Source of the DNA: Pseudomonas sp. TNT3
GTDB taxonomy: Bacteria > Pseudomonadota > Gammaproteobacteria > Pseudomonadales > Pseudomonadaceae
Reading direction: 5' to 3'
Length of the DNA stretch: 64,000 nt
Assembly (NCBI RefSeq): GCF_010095445.2
Contig: NZ_WFGV02000010.1
Coordinates: 1 to 64,000, forward strand
A program made the translations under genes and the position numbers. The notes below the pieces were generated by a model. That model did not search any database, was not told the origin of the DNA, and worked only from the letters and a program-made list of their open reading frames with translations. Below, one piece after another: positions 38,449 to 46,915 of this stretch (positions within the stretch are counted from its first letter, which is position 1; each line of letters opens with the position of its first letter).

Positions 38449-39741
38449 TTGAGCATTCAACCCAGCACTTATTCCCCAGACATCGCGGTGCCCACGGACA
38501 AACGTGTCTTCGGCGGCCGCGATCTCTTCTCCTTGTGGTTTTCCCTCGGCATCGGCCTGATGGTTCTGCAGACCGGCGCATTGCTGGCGCCAGGTCTGGG
38601 CCTGTCCGGCTCGTTACTGGCGATCTTCCTCGGCACGCTGGTAGGTGTTCTGCTGCTGGCCGCCGTCGGCGTGATCGGCAGCGACACCGGCCTGTCGTCG
38701 ATGGCCGCACTCAAACTCAGCCTCGGCAAACGCGGCGCGAGCCTGCCTGCGGTGCTGAACCTGCTGCAATTGATCGGTTGGGGCTCATTCGAAATCATCG
38801 TCATGCGTGACGCTGCCAGCCTGTTGGGTGCCCGTGCATTCAGCGAAAGCAGCGTGTTGTCCAGTCCACTGCTCTGGACCCTGTTCTTCGGCGGCCTGGC
38901 GACCTTGCTGGCCGTCAGCGGCCCATTGACCTTTGTGCGGCAGATCCTGCGTAAATGGGGTATCTGGTTGCTGTTGGCTGCCTGTATCTGGCTGACCTGG
39001 AACCTGTTCGCCAAAGCCGATCTGGCTGCCCTGTGGGCCCAGGCAGGTGATGGGTCGATGCCGTTTGCCGTGGGCTTCGATATCGCCATTGCCATGCCGC
39101 TGTCATGGCTGCCGTTGATTGCCGACTACTCGCGTTTCGGCAAGCGAGCCAGGAATGTCTTTGGTGGTACCGCTGTGGGTTTCTTTATCGGCAATTTCTG
39201 GCTGATGAGCCTGGGCGTGGCCTACACCCTGGCCTTCGCGCCGAGCGGAGAAGTGAACGCATTGCTGCTGGCATTGGCCGGTGCTGGGCTGGGGATTCCG
39301 CTGCTGTTGATTCTGCTGGATGAATCGGAAAACGCCTTCGCCGACATTCACTCGGCGGCCGTATCCAGCGGATTTTTGCTGCGCTTGAAAGTCGAGCATC
39401 TGGCCCTGGCCATCGGCGTGATTTGCACATTGATCGCCTTGCTGGCGCCATTGGCCCAGTACCAGAACTTCCTGCTGTTGATCGGTTCGGTGTTCGCGCC
39501 GCTGTTCGGCGTGGTGCTGGTGGATCATTTCATCCTGCGCAAGCGCAGTGCTCAGGTGGCGTCAGCCGCATTGCGCTGGCCGGCGCTGCTCGCCTGGTTG
39601 GGCGGGGTAAGCACGTATCACTTGCTGGCCAATCTCTACCCGGACATCGGCGCAACCCTGCCGTCGTTGATTCTGGCAGGGTTGCTGCAGCTGGTGCTGG
39701 GTCGGGCCTTCAGTTACGGCCGGGAAACAGCTCGGGCTTGA
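38449..39741 (+). CDS. cytX: NCS1-family transporter, putative hydroxymethylpyrimidine permease
   Basis: A 430-residue permease with about 12 membrane helices. MPLSWLPLIADYSRFGKRAR is a conserved segment of cytosine/HMP permeases. Adjacency to thiC supports a role in salvaging thiamine pyrimidine, as proposed for CytX elsewhere. The start is taken as TTG 38449 (MSIQPSTYSPDIAVPTD), with GAG about 9 bases upstream; the frame extending to 38308 enters the REP. Its last 32 bases overlap the convergent lipoprotein gene. Confidence 0.85.
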   Translation: MSIQPSTYSPDIAVPTDKRVFGGRDLFSLWFSLGIGLMVLQTGALLAPGLGLSGSLLAIFLGTLVGVLLLAAVGVIGSDTGLSSMAALKLSLGKRGASLPAVLNLLQLIGWGSFEIIVMRDAASLLGARAFSESSVLSSPLLWTLFFGGLATLLAVSGPLTFVRQILRKWGIWLLLAACIWLTWNLFAKADLAALWAQAGDGSMPFAVGFDIAIAMPLSWLPLIADYSRFGKRARNVFGGTAVGFFIGNFWLMSLGVAYTLAFAPSGEVNALLLALAGAGLGIPLLLILLDESENAFADIHSAAVSSGFLLRLKVEHLALAIGVICTLIALLAPLAQYQNFLLLIGSVFAPLFGVVLVDHFILRKRSAQVASAALRWPALLAWLGGVSTYHLLANLYPDIGATLPSLILAGLLQLVLGRAFSYGRETARA

Positions 39742-40456
39742 GAATGCCGTTCAGGCGAGGGTAGGGGATCTTCAGTTCGACGTGGCCCAGCGCGTAAGGC
39801 GCGATGGTGCTGGTTTCGTACTTGAGGACTACCGCGCCATAGGTCAGCGCCACGTTCTGGGTTTTCTGGAACGGCCAGCTCTTCACGAACTCTGCTTCCT
39901 GATCGAGCTTGGTGCTGATCAACCAGCTGTTATGCGCCACTTGTGCGGCTTTCCAGAATGCTTCTTCCTGCCCTGGCAACAACATGTCCGACAGCGTCAG
40001 CACCTTGTGCTGCTGGCGCGAATAGTTGATGAAGCTGCGCCCCGGCGTGCCATGTGCGCCGCCGGTGTCCAGGTAGCTGGAAAACTCGACGATCACCAAG
40101 CCGTCATGCTGCTCACGTACCTTGGCCTGCAGGTAGCTGCTGTAGCGCGGGGCGGCGGTGCGCAAAAACTCGTCACGATAAGCCGTCAGCGTTGGCGCCA
40201 CCGGTGCGTCGGGTGAGGTGCGGGTCATTTGCAGCAGGCGTTTTTCGATGATGCCGTCCAGCGCAGGCTCGGCAGGGAAACGCAGCGTGTCGATATTGAC
40301 CAGCGGGCAATCAGGTGTCGTGCAGCCAGGCTTCAGCTGCTCGGACGCATCGCGGGTCGTTTCCAGCGGCGCCCGATAGTTGGGCTGGAACAGGCTCTGG
40401 CAAGCGCCCAGAGTCAAAGCGATTGCGGCCACGGAGGCGATTTTAAAAAGCGACAT
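39710..40456 (-). CDS. DUF3298/RsiV-type lipoprotein
   Basis: A 248-residue predicted lipoprotein. The signal MSLFKIASVAAIALTLGAC ends in lipobox LGAC with Cys19. The mature part carries VVEFSSYLDTGGAHGTPG and LTLSDMLLPGQEEAF, typical of DUF3298 proteins. It corresponds to the small gene between thiC and the ADP-ribose pyrophosphatase in PAO1 (PA4972). The physiological role is unknown. The 3' end overlaps cytX by 32 bases, tail to tail. Confidence 0.8.
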   Translation of the reverse strand: MSLFKIASVAAIALTLGACQSLFQPNYRAPLETTRDASEQLKPGCTTPDCPLVNIDTLRFPAEPALDGIIEKRLLQMTRTSPDAPVAPTLTAYRDEFLRTAAPRYSSYLQAKVREQHDGLVIVEFSSYLDTGGAHGTPGRSFINYSRQQHKVLTLSDMLLPGQEEAFWKAAQVAHNSWLISTKLDQEAEFVKSWPFQKTQNVALTYGAVVLKYETSTIAPYALGHVELKIPYPRLNGILKPELFPGRN

Positions 40457-40666
40457 GGGCGTCCTTGATAAAACTGGGAAAGGCGAAAAGTTATCCGCTT
40501 CGACTCTCAACGAAGCAGTCAGTTCGCCACTAAGCTAATTAGAGTTGGTTTCGCCCTCACCGTCTATCCCGCTGACGGGAAAGGGGCTGCATCAAACGTC
40601 ACGGGCGCGTTAGGATGGCGCGAAGTCGAGGCTGGAGCCTCGGTGTGTGTAGATACGAGGATTGTC

Positions 40667-41284
40667 ATGACTGATTTTGCCAACGCCATTCCGACCGCCG
40701 TTGATATCGTTCGGCGTGAAAAGTGCTACGTGGGCTTTTACAAGCTCGATCGTGTGCACTTGCGCCACGAATTGTTTGGCGGGGGCATGAGCCGCGAAAT
40801 CAATCGGGAAGTGTTCGTCCGCCATGATGCCGTCTGTGTGTTGCCCTACGACCCGCAACGTGACGAAGTGGTGTTGATCGAACAGTTCCGCGTCGGCGCC
40901 ATGGGCAAGACTGATAATCCTTGGCTGATCGAACTGGTCGCTGGTCTGATCGACAAGGATGAGGTGCCGGAAGAAGTTGCTCACCGCGAAGCGCAGGAGG
41001 AAGCTGGGCTTGTGTTCGGGGCGCTCTGGCCGATGACCAAATATTTTCCATCGCCGGGCGGCAGTAACGAATTTGTGCATCTGTTCCTGGGGCGTTGCGA
41101 CAGTACTGGCGCTGGCGGCCTGCACGGGCTGGAGGAAGAAGCAGAAGATATTCGCGTCACGGTCTGGGCGTTCGAGGATGCCTTGCAAGCCGTACGCGAC
41201 GGACGAATTGCCAACGCGGCCAGCATCATTGCCTTGCAATGGTTAGCTTTAAACCGCGCTGAAGTGAGGGGGCTATGGTCGTAA
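40667..41284 (+). CDS. nudF: ADP-ribose pyrophosphatase (Nudix hydrolase)
   Basis: A 205-residue enzyme that hydrolyses ADP-ribose or ADP-sugars to AMP and sugar phosphate. It contains a complete Nudix box: GLIDKDEVPEEVAH followed by REAQEEAGL. The ATG at 40667 (MTDFANAIPTAVDIV) has CGAGG 6 bases upstream, so the frame from 40643 is not used. The gene overlaps the next by ten bases. In P. aeruginosa the homologue is named AspP. Confidence 0.94.
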   Translation: MTDFANAIPTAVDIVRREKCYVGFYKLDRVHLRHELFGGGMSREINREVFVRHDAVCVLPYDPQRDEVVLIEQFRVGAMGKTDNPWLIELVAGLIDKDEVPEEVAHREAQEEAGLVFGALWPMTKYFPSPGGSNEFVHLFLGRCDSTGAGGLHGLEEEAEDIRVTVWAFEDALQAVRDGRIANAASIIALQWLALNRAEVRGLWS

Positions 41285-41727
41285 ACAAACTGCGCGATCG
41301 CTATCGGGTTGACCTCGTGGGGCTGCAAGCGTCCTGCGAGGCCAACTACGCGCGCCTTATGCGACTGCTCCCGGACATGCGCAACGAGCCGGCAGCCCGG
41401 CGCATAGCCGTGACCCATGGCGACCAGATGCTCGGCGTATTGGCGCTGGAGGTGCTGCAGGTCTGTCCGTACACCACCACGTTGCAAGTACGCCAGGAGC
41501 ACAGCCTGCCGTGGCTGCCGGTGCCCCAGCTGGAAGTTCAGGTCTATCACGATGCCTGCATGGCCGAAGTCGTCAGTGCCGAGCATGCACGACGCTTCCG
41601 TGGCATCTATCCTTATCCGAACGCCTCGATGCATCAACCGGACGAAAAAGCGCAGCTGAATATGTTCCTGGGGGAATGGTTGAGCCATTGTCTGGCGTTG
41701 GGGCATGAGTACGAAGCTGTTCGTTAA
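41275..41727 (+). CDS. DUF1249 family protein (YqiB-like)
   Basis: A 150-residue cytosolic protein of unknown function. It has a mostly alpha/beta composition and the conserved C-terminal segment FLGEWLSHCLALGHEY. It begins ten bases before the end of the ADP-ribose pyrophosphatase gene and is followed by cpdA. This nudF-yqiB-cpdA order is kept in E. coli and Pseudomonas, which suggests a shared nucleotide-metabolism context. Confidence 0.85.
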   Translation: MVVNKLRDRYRVDLVGLQASCEANYARLMRLLPDMRNEPAARRIAVTHGDQMLGVLALEVLQVCPYTTTLQVRQEHSLPWLPVPQLEVQVYHDACMAEVVSAEHARRFRGIYPYPNASMHQPDEKAQLNMFLGEWLSHCLALGHEYEAVR

Positions 41728-41833
41728 GTGCCAGATGTGAACTGTGTTCGGTTCGCAGCGTTCCTCTTTTGGTCGTCCCCCAGCATAATTGCGGCACTTA
41801 CCCACACCCGTGATTCAGCCTTGGGAGAACGCC

Positions 41834-42649
41834 TTGCCGAGCGTATCCACATTGACCACCGCCGATTCGGCGTTGCTGGTGCAACTGTCCGACAGTCATC
41901 TGTTTGCCGAAGCGGACGGGACGTTGTTGGGGATGAATACCCGCGACAGTCTGATGAAGGTCATCGAGCTGGTACGCGCTCAGCAGCCGAAAATCGACCT
42001 GATCGTCGCCAGTGGTGATCTGTCTCAGGACGGGACGCTGGAGTCTTATCAGCTGTTTCGTGACCTGACTCGGCAGCTCGACGCACCGGCGCGCTGGATC
42101 CCCGGAAATCACGACGAACCACACATCATGGCCGAGGCCGCGGTGCAGAGCGCGCTGCTGGAACCAGTGGTGGATCTCGGCAACTGGCGCATCACCTTGC
42201 TGGATTCAGCAGTGCCCGGATCGGTGCCGGGTTATCTTCAGGACGAACAGCTGCAACTGCTGGCCCGTTCGTTGAGCGAGGCGCCGGAGCGGCATCATCT
42301 GGTGTGTTTTCACCATCATCCGGTGTCGATCGGGTGTGTATGGATGGAGCCTATCGGATTGCGAAATCCCGAAGCGTTGTTTGCGGTGCTGGATCGGTTT
42401 CCCCAGGTGCGCGCGGTTTTATGGGGGCATGTTCACCAAGAGATCGATCGGGAGCGCAATGGCGTACGGTTGATGGCCTCGCCGTCTACCTGCATACAGT
42501 TCGAGCCGGGCAGTGAAGAATTCAAGGTGGGCGATCAAGCGCCAGGCTATCGGTGGATGCGGTTGTTGCCCGATGGTCAGCTCGAAACCGGCGTGGAGCG
42601 GGTCACCGGGTTCGACTTTCAGGTGGATTACGGCTCCAACGGCTACTGA
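41834..42649 (+). CDS. cpdA: 3',5'-cyclic-AMP phosphodiesterase
   Basis: CpdA lowers cAMP and so limits Vfr/CRP signalling. The 271-residue calcineurin-like metallophosphoesterase has LSDSHLFAE, ASGDLSQDG, GNHDEP, CFHHHP and GHVHQE, which complete the two-metal site. The start is TTG 41834 (MPSVSTLTTADSALLVQ) with GGGAGA 5 bases upstream; the frame from 41789 begins in the promoter region. Confidence 0.95.
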   Translation: MPSVSTLTTADSALLVQLSDSHLFAEADGTLLGMNTRDSLMKVIELVRAQQPKIDLIVASGDLSQDGTLESYQLFRDLTRQLDAPARWIPGNHDEPHIMAEAAVQSALLEPVVDLGNWRITLLDSAVPGSVPGYLQDEQLQLLARSLSEAPERHHLVCFHHHPVSIGCVWMEPIGLRNPEALFAVLDRFPQVRAVLWGHVHQEIDRERNGVRLMASPSTCIQFEPGSEEFKVGDQAPGYRWMRLLPDGQLETGVERVTGFDFQVDYGSNGY

Positions 42650-42663
42650 GTATCTGTGGTGCT

Positions 42664-42743
42664 GCCATCGCCAGCAGGCTGGCTCCCACATTGAATCCGC
42701 GTCGTGCACAAACCCCTGTGGGAGCCAGCCTGCTGGCGATGGC
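42664..42743. repeat. REP doublet, perfect 27-base arms
   Basis: Arms 42664-42690 and 42717-42743 are perfect inverted copies beginning GCCATCGCCAGCAGGCTGGC. They belong to the same family as 38332-38406 and lie 14 bases after the cpdA stop. Confidence 0.88.
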
Positions 42744-42836
42744 GTCCGCTCAGGCGACCTGAATTCCACGGATATCCCCGATTCCCCCGACTCCCTGTAA
42801 ACTCCGCCTTCTTTACCCGACGCACAGGGCGCTCAA

Positions 42837-43445
42837 ATGTCTGGTTCGATCCTTTATATCCATGGTTTCAACAGCGCGCCTGCTTCGAAAAAGGCCACTC
42901 AGTTGATGGACGTGATGGACCGCCTGGGTTTGAGCGATCAATTGCGCGTTCCGGCCTTGCATCACCACCCGCGTGAAGCCATCGGTCAGCTGGAGCAGGC
43001 GATTGGCGAGCTGGGGCGGCCTCTGCTGGTCGGCAGCTCACTCGGCGGCTACTATGCGACTCACTTGGCCGAGCGCCATGGCCTCAAGGCCCTGTTGATC
43101 AATCCTGCCGTGAGTCCGCACCGGATGTTCGACGGGTTTCTGGGGCCGCAAACAAACCTGTACACCGATGAGACCTGGGAAATGACCCACGACCACGTGA
43201 CGGCCCTGGCCGAGCTGGAAGTGCCGGCGCCTCAGGACCCGCAGCGGTATCAGGTGTGGTTGCAGACTGGCGACGAAACGCTGGACTATCGCCTCGCCCA
43301 GCAGTACTACCGGGCCTGTGCCTTGCGCATCCAGGCCGGTGGCGACCATGGTTTCCAGGGTTTTTCCAGGCAATTGCCGGCCATGTTGAGTTTTGCCGGC
43401 ATCGGCGCAGATGTTTATCAGTCGATCGATTTCGAAGCGCTGTGA
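42837..43445 (+). CDS. YqiA-type esterase
   Basis: A 202-residue alpha/beta hydrolase. It opens ILYIHGFNSAPASKK, has the nucleophile elbow GSSLGGYYA, and has a late GGDHGF with the catalytic His. E. coli YqiA is an esterase preferring acyl-CoA and short esters. It sits between cpdA and parE, as in E. coli and PAO1. Confidence 0.88.
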   Translation: MSGSILYIHGFNSAPASKKATQLMDVMDRLGLSDQLRVPALHHHPREAIGQLEQAIGELGRPLLVGSSLGGYYATHLAERHGLKALLINPAVSPHRMFDGFLGPQTNLYTDETWEMTHDHVTALAELEVPAPQDPQRYQVWLQTGDETLDYRLAQQYYRACALRIQAGGDHGFQGFSRQLPAMLSFAGIGADVYQSIDFEAL

Positions 43446-43496
43446 CCGGCCTCTTTTTCACAGAACACTTTTTTCACTGAAGGACGACGAGACCCC

Positions 43497-45401
43497 ATGG
43501 CCACTCCCAGCGCTAGCTCTTATAACGCAGACGCCATCGAAGTCCTCTCGGGCCTCGACCCGGTGCGCAAACGCCCCGGCATGTACACCGACACCAGTCG
43601 GCCGAACCACCTTGCCCAGGAAGTCATCGACAACAGCGTCGACGAAGCCTTGGCCGGACATGCCTCCTCGGTGCAGGTCATCCTCCACGCCGACCACTCC
43701 CTGGAAGTCAGCGATGACGGTCGTGGCATGCCCGTGGACATCCATCCGGAAGAAGGTGTGTCGGGCGTTGAACTGATCCTCACCAAGCTCCATGCCGGCG
43801 GCAAGTTTTCCAACAAGAACTACCAGTTCTCCGGCGGTTTGCACGGGGTGGGTATTTCCGTGGTCAACGCCTTGTCGACCGAAGTCCGGGTGCGTGTGAA
43901 GCGTGACGGCAACGAATACCAGATGACTTTCGCAGATGGTTACAAGAAAACCGATCTGGAAGTGATCGGTACCGTCGGCAAGCGCAATACCGGCACCAGC
44001 GTGTTTTTTGCTCCGGATCCCAAGTACTTCGACTCTCCGAAATTTTCCATCAGCCGCCTCAAGCACGTGCTCAAGGCCAAGGCTGTACTGTGCCCGGGAC
44101 TGCTGGTCAGTTTCGAAGACAAAGCCTCAGGCGAAAAAGTCGAATGGCATTACGAAGACGGCCTGCGTTCCTACCTGGTCGATGCGGTCAGCGAGTTCGA
44201 GCGCCTGCCGGACGAGCCTTTCTGCGGCAGCCTGGCCGGTAATAAAGAAGCGGTGGATTGGGCGCTGCTGTGGTTGCCGGAAGGTGGCGACAGCGTTCAG
44301 GAAAGCTACGTCAACCTGATCCCGACGGCCCAGGGCGGTACTCACGTCAACGGTTTGCGTCAGGGCCTGCTCGATGCCATGCGCGAGTTCTGCGAATTCC
44401 GCAGCCTGCTGCCCCGTGGGGTGAAGCTGGCGCCGGAAGACGTCTGGGAACGCATTGCTTTCGTCCTGTCGATGAAAATGCAGGAACCGCAATTCTCTGG
44501 TCAGACCAAGGAACGCCTGTCATCCCGTGAAGCCGCGGCGTTTGTTTCCGGTGTGGTCAAGGACGCATTCAGCCTGTGGCTCAACGCCAACCCGGAAACG
44601 GGCATGATGCTGGCGGAACTGGCGATCAATAACGCTGGCCGTCGCCTGAAGGCCAGCAAGAAGGTCGAGCGCAAACGCATCACCGCGGGCCCGGCACTGC
44701 CCGGCAAACTCGCCGACTGCGCCGGCCAGGACCCGATGCGTTCCGAACTGTTTCTGGTGGAAGGTGATTCCGCTGGCGGTTCGGCCAAGCAAGCGCGAGA
44801 CAAGGAGTTTCAAGCGATTCTGCCGTTGCGCGGCAAGATCCTGAACACCTGGGAAGTCGACGGCAGCGAAGTGCTGGCGAGCCAGGAAGTGCACAACATC
44901 GCCGTGGCCATCGGTGTCGATCCCGGCTCGGCGGACATCGCCCAGCTGCGCTACGGCAAGATCTGCATCCTCGCCGACGCCGACTCCGACGGTCTGCACA
45001 TTGCCACGTTGCTGTGCGCGTTGTTCGTCCAGCACTTCCGGCCGTTGGTGGATGCCGGTCACGTCTATGTCGCCATGCCGCCGCTGTACCGTATCGACCT
45101 CGGCAAAGAGATCTACTACGCCCTGGACGAAGCCGAGCGCGACGGCATTCTCGATCGCCTGGTGGCCGAGAAGAAACGCGGCAAGCCGCAGGTCACCCGA
45201 TTCAAAGGTCTGGGTGAAATGAACCCGCCGCAGCTGCGCGAAACCACCATGGACCCGAACACTCGGCGCCTGGTGCAGTTGACCCTGGAAGATTACGACG
45301 CAACCGCAGAAATGATGGACATGCTGCTGGCGAAAAAACGCGCCGGCGACCGCAAGTCCTGGCTGGAGTCCAAAGGCAACCTGGCCGAGGTTCTTGGTTG
45401 A
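43497..45401 (+). CDS. parE: DNA topoisomerase IV subunit B
   Basis: ParE supplies ATP hydrolysis for chromosome decatenation with ParC. The 634-residue protein has a GHKL ATPase domain (VIDNSVDEALAGHA, DDGRGMPVD, GGLHGVGISVVNAL) and a TOPRIM domain (VEGDSAGGSAKQ, LADADSDGLHI). The length is normal. Unusually for a two-subunit enzyme, two small genes separate it from parC. It overlaps the next gene by one base. Confidence 0.98.
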   Translation: MATPSASSYNADAIEVLSGLDPVRKRPGMYTDTSRPNHLAQEVIDNSVDEALAGHASSVQVILHADHSLEVSDDGRGMPVDIHPEEGVSGVELILTKLHAGGKFSNKNYQFSGGLHGVGISVVNALSTEVRVRVKRDGNEYQMTFADGYKKTDLEVIGTVGKRNTGTSVFFAPDPKYFDSPKFSISRLKHVLKAKAVLCPGLLVSFEDKASGEKVEWHYEDGLRSYLVDAVSEFERLPDEPFCGSLAGNKEAVDWALLWLPEGGDSVQESYVNLIPTAQGGTHVNGLRQGLLDAMREFCEFRSLLPRGVKLAPEDVWERIAFVLSMKMQEPQFSGQTKERLSSREAAAFVSGVVKDAFSLWLNANPETGMMLAELAINNAGRRLKASKKVERKRITAGPALPGKLADCAGQDPMRSELFLVEGDSAGGSAKQARDKEFQAILPLRGKILNTWEVDGSEVLASQEVHNIAVAIGVDPGSADIAQLRYGKICILADADSDGLHIATLLCALFVQHFRPLVDAGHVYVAMPPLYRIDLGKEIYYALDEAERDGILDRLVAEKKRGKPQVTRFKGLGEMNPPQLRETTMDPNTRRLVQLTLEDYDATAEMMDMLLAKKRAGDRKSWLESKGNLAEVLG

Positions 45402-46387
45402 TGCGGGTTGGCTTTGCCCTGTTGTCTGCGTTATTCCTGAGTTCGACGGCACTGGCCGAACCGACTCCGCAGCTGCGCCTGTTATCCGAGCATGCCGTCG
45501 AAGGCATGCGCGGTGGCAACCTGTCGGGGCTGGCGCAGTGCGGCGAGGCGCTGTGGACGATCTCCGATCGAGACGATAAACAGATCTACCGTCTCGATAC
45601 CCGCCAAGACACCTGGCAAGCTGAAGCCGTGCCGATCGATGTCCCGATCGTGCCTGCCAGTGGTTTGCCGTGGGGGTTGAGTTCGCGCAGTTGGGCGGCG
45701 TCGTTCATTCGCGGTGGCGACCTCGATTTTGAAGGCATCACCTGCGACAGCGCCGGCAATCGCTACATCGTCAGCGAGTCCCATGCCGCGGTGCTGCAAG
45801 TACCACCATCGGGACCGGCATCCTGGCTGAAAATCTCGCCGATGCTGGTTCGCGAGGCACGGGCCAGTGGCATGCTGTTGCATTTCAATGCGCTGTTTGA
45901 AGGTCTCGCGGTTAACCCTGAAGGTGACAAATTGTGGCTGGCCGCCGAACGCGATCGCCGCGGTTTGCTGTTGATCAAGCGCAAGCAAGTCGTCTGGGAT
46001 TGCGACGGGGGTTGCGTGCTGTTGAGCGAGGCCGGGAAGGAAATGCAGCCTGCGCAGTTTCGCAAGGCCAAGGCGGTTTCCCGGGATTTTGCCGACCTGT
46101 CATTGTTCGACGGCAAGCTGTTTACCCTTGAACGCAACGCTTACAAGATCTGCCGCCGCGATGCAGTAACGGCAAAGGTCGAGCGCTGCTGGTCCTATGC
46201 CGCCGAGTTGTTGCAGGAAAACCGGCAATACCCCCAGGGCTTTGGCCTTGAAGAAGCATTGGTCGTGGACGCCAAAGGTGCCTGGATCGGTGTCGATAAC
46301 AACGTTGGTGCCCGCGATGATGGCGAGGTTCGTCCGATCGTTTGGCGTTTCGCCGCACCTGAAGACGGTTGGAGTGCCAAGCCGTGA
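45401..46387 (+). CDS. Exported phytase-like esterase-domain protein
   Basis: A 328-residue predicted periplasmic protein with signal peptide MRVGFALLSALFLSSTALA. The mature part has beta-propeller-like features of the esterase-like phytase family (LDFEGITCDSAGNRYIVSES and FEGLAVNPEGDKLWLAAER). Start ATG 45401 overlaps the parE stop (TGATG). The enzymatic activity is unproven. Confidence 0.82.
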   Translation: MRVGFALLSALFLSSTALAEPTPQLRLLSEHAVEGMRGGNLSGLAQCGEALWTISDRDDKQIYRLDTRQDTWQAEAVPIDVPIVPASGLPWGLSSRSWAASFIRGGDLDFEGITCDSAGNRYIVSESHAAVLQVPPSGPASWLKISPMLVREARASGMLLHFNALFEGLAVNPEGDKLWLAAERDRRGLLLIKRKQVVWDCDGGCVLLSEAGKEMQPAQFRKAKAVSRDFADLSLFDGKLFTLERNAYKICRRDAVTAKVERCWSYAAELLQENRQYPQGFGLEEALVVDAKGAWIGVDNNVGARDDGEVRPIVWRFAAPEDGWSAKP

Positions 46388-46908
46388 GTCAGCAGACGCC
46401 GGGCAAGCGCGCCGGTCGAGTGTTGATGGTGCTGGCCTGGTGCGCGGCGTTATTCCTGGCGACGCGGTTTTTTGGCCAATGGGAAGCGCGACAGGAAAAT
46501 CCCAATGTCGTCGTCAACTCGGAGCAGGGCGAAGGTTTTATCGAAGTGAAACTGGTCAGTAACCGTCAGGGGCATTTCGTCGCCAGCGGCCAGATCAACG
46601 GCCAGCCGGTGGATTTCATGCTGGACACGGGGGCAACCGATGTTTCTATCCCGGCGGAAATGGCCAAGCAGCTGAAGCTGGAAGAAGGCTTCGGCGTCAC
46701 CCTGAGCACGGCCAACGGCTTGAGCCAGGGGTATAGAACCCGAATCGACCGTTTGCAGGTGGGCGATATTGTCTTGCGTGATGTACGTGCGCTGGTCGCG
46801 CCCGGCCTGGGCGGTAAACAGGTGCTGCTCGGTATGAGCGCGCTGAACAAACTTGAATTTACCCAGCGCGGTGGCACCATGCTGCTGCGCCAGACAACGA
46901 ACCGATGA
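46384..46908 (+). CDS. Retropepsin-like aspartic protease, membrane-anchored
   Basis: A 174-residue protein with an N-terminal membrane anchor ([18 protein letters not shown]) and a retroviral-type aspartyl protease domain. The active-site motif is [13 protein letters not shown] and the later conserved segment is [14 protein letters not shown] 46384 overlaps the previous stop by four bases. Such clan AA proteases usually act as homodimers in the periplasm; the target is unknown. It is eight bases upstream of parC. Confidence 0.85.
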   Translation: MSQQTPGKRAGRVLMVLAWCAALFLATRFFGQWEARQENPNVVVNSEQGEGFIEVKLVSNRQGHFVASGQINGQPVDFMLDTGATDVSIPAEMAKQLKLEEGFGVTLSTANGLSQGYRTRIDRLQVGDIVLRDVRALVAPGLGGKQVLLGMSALNKLEFTQRGGTMLLRQTTNR

Positions 46909-46915
46909 GGCCCGC

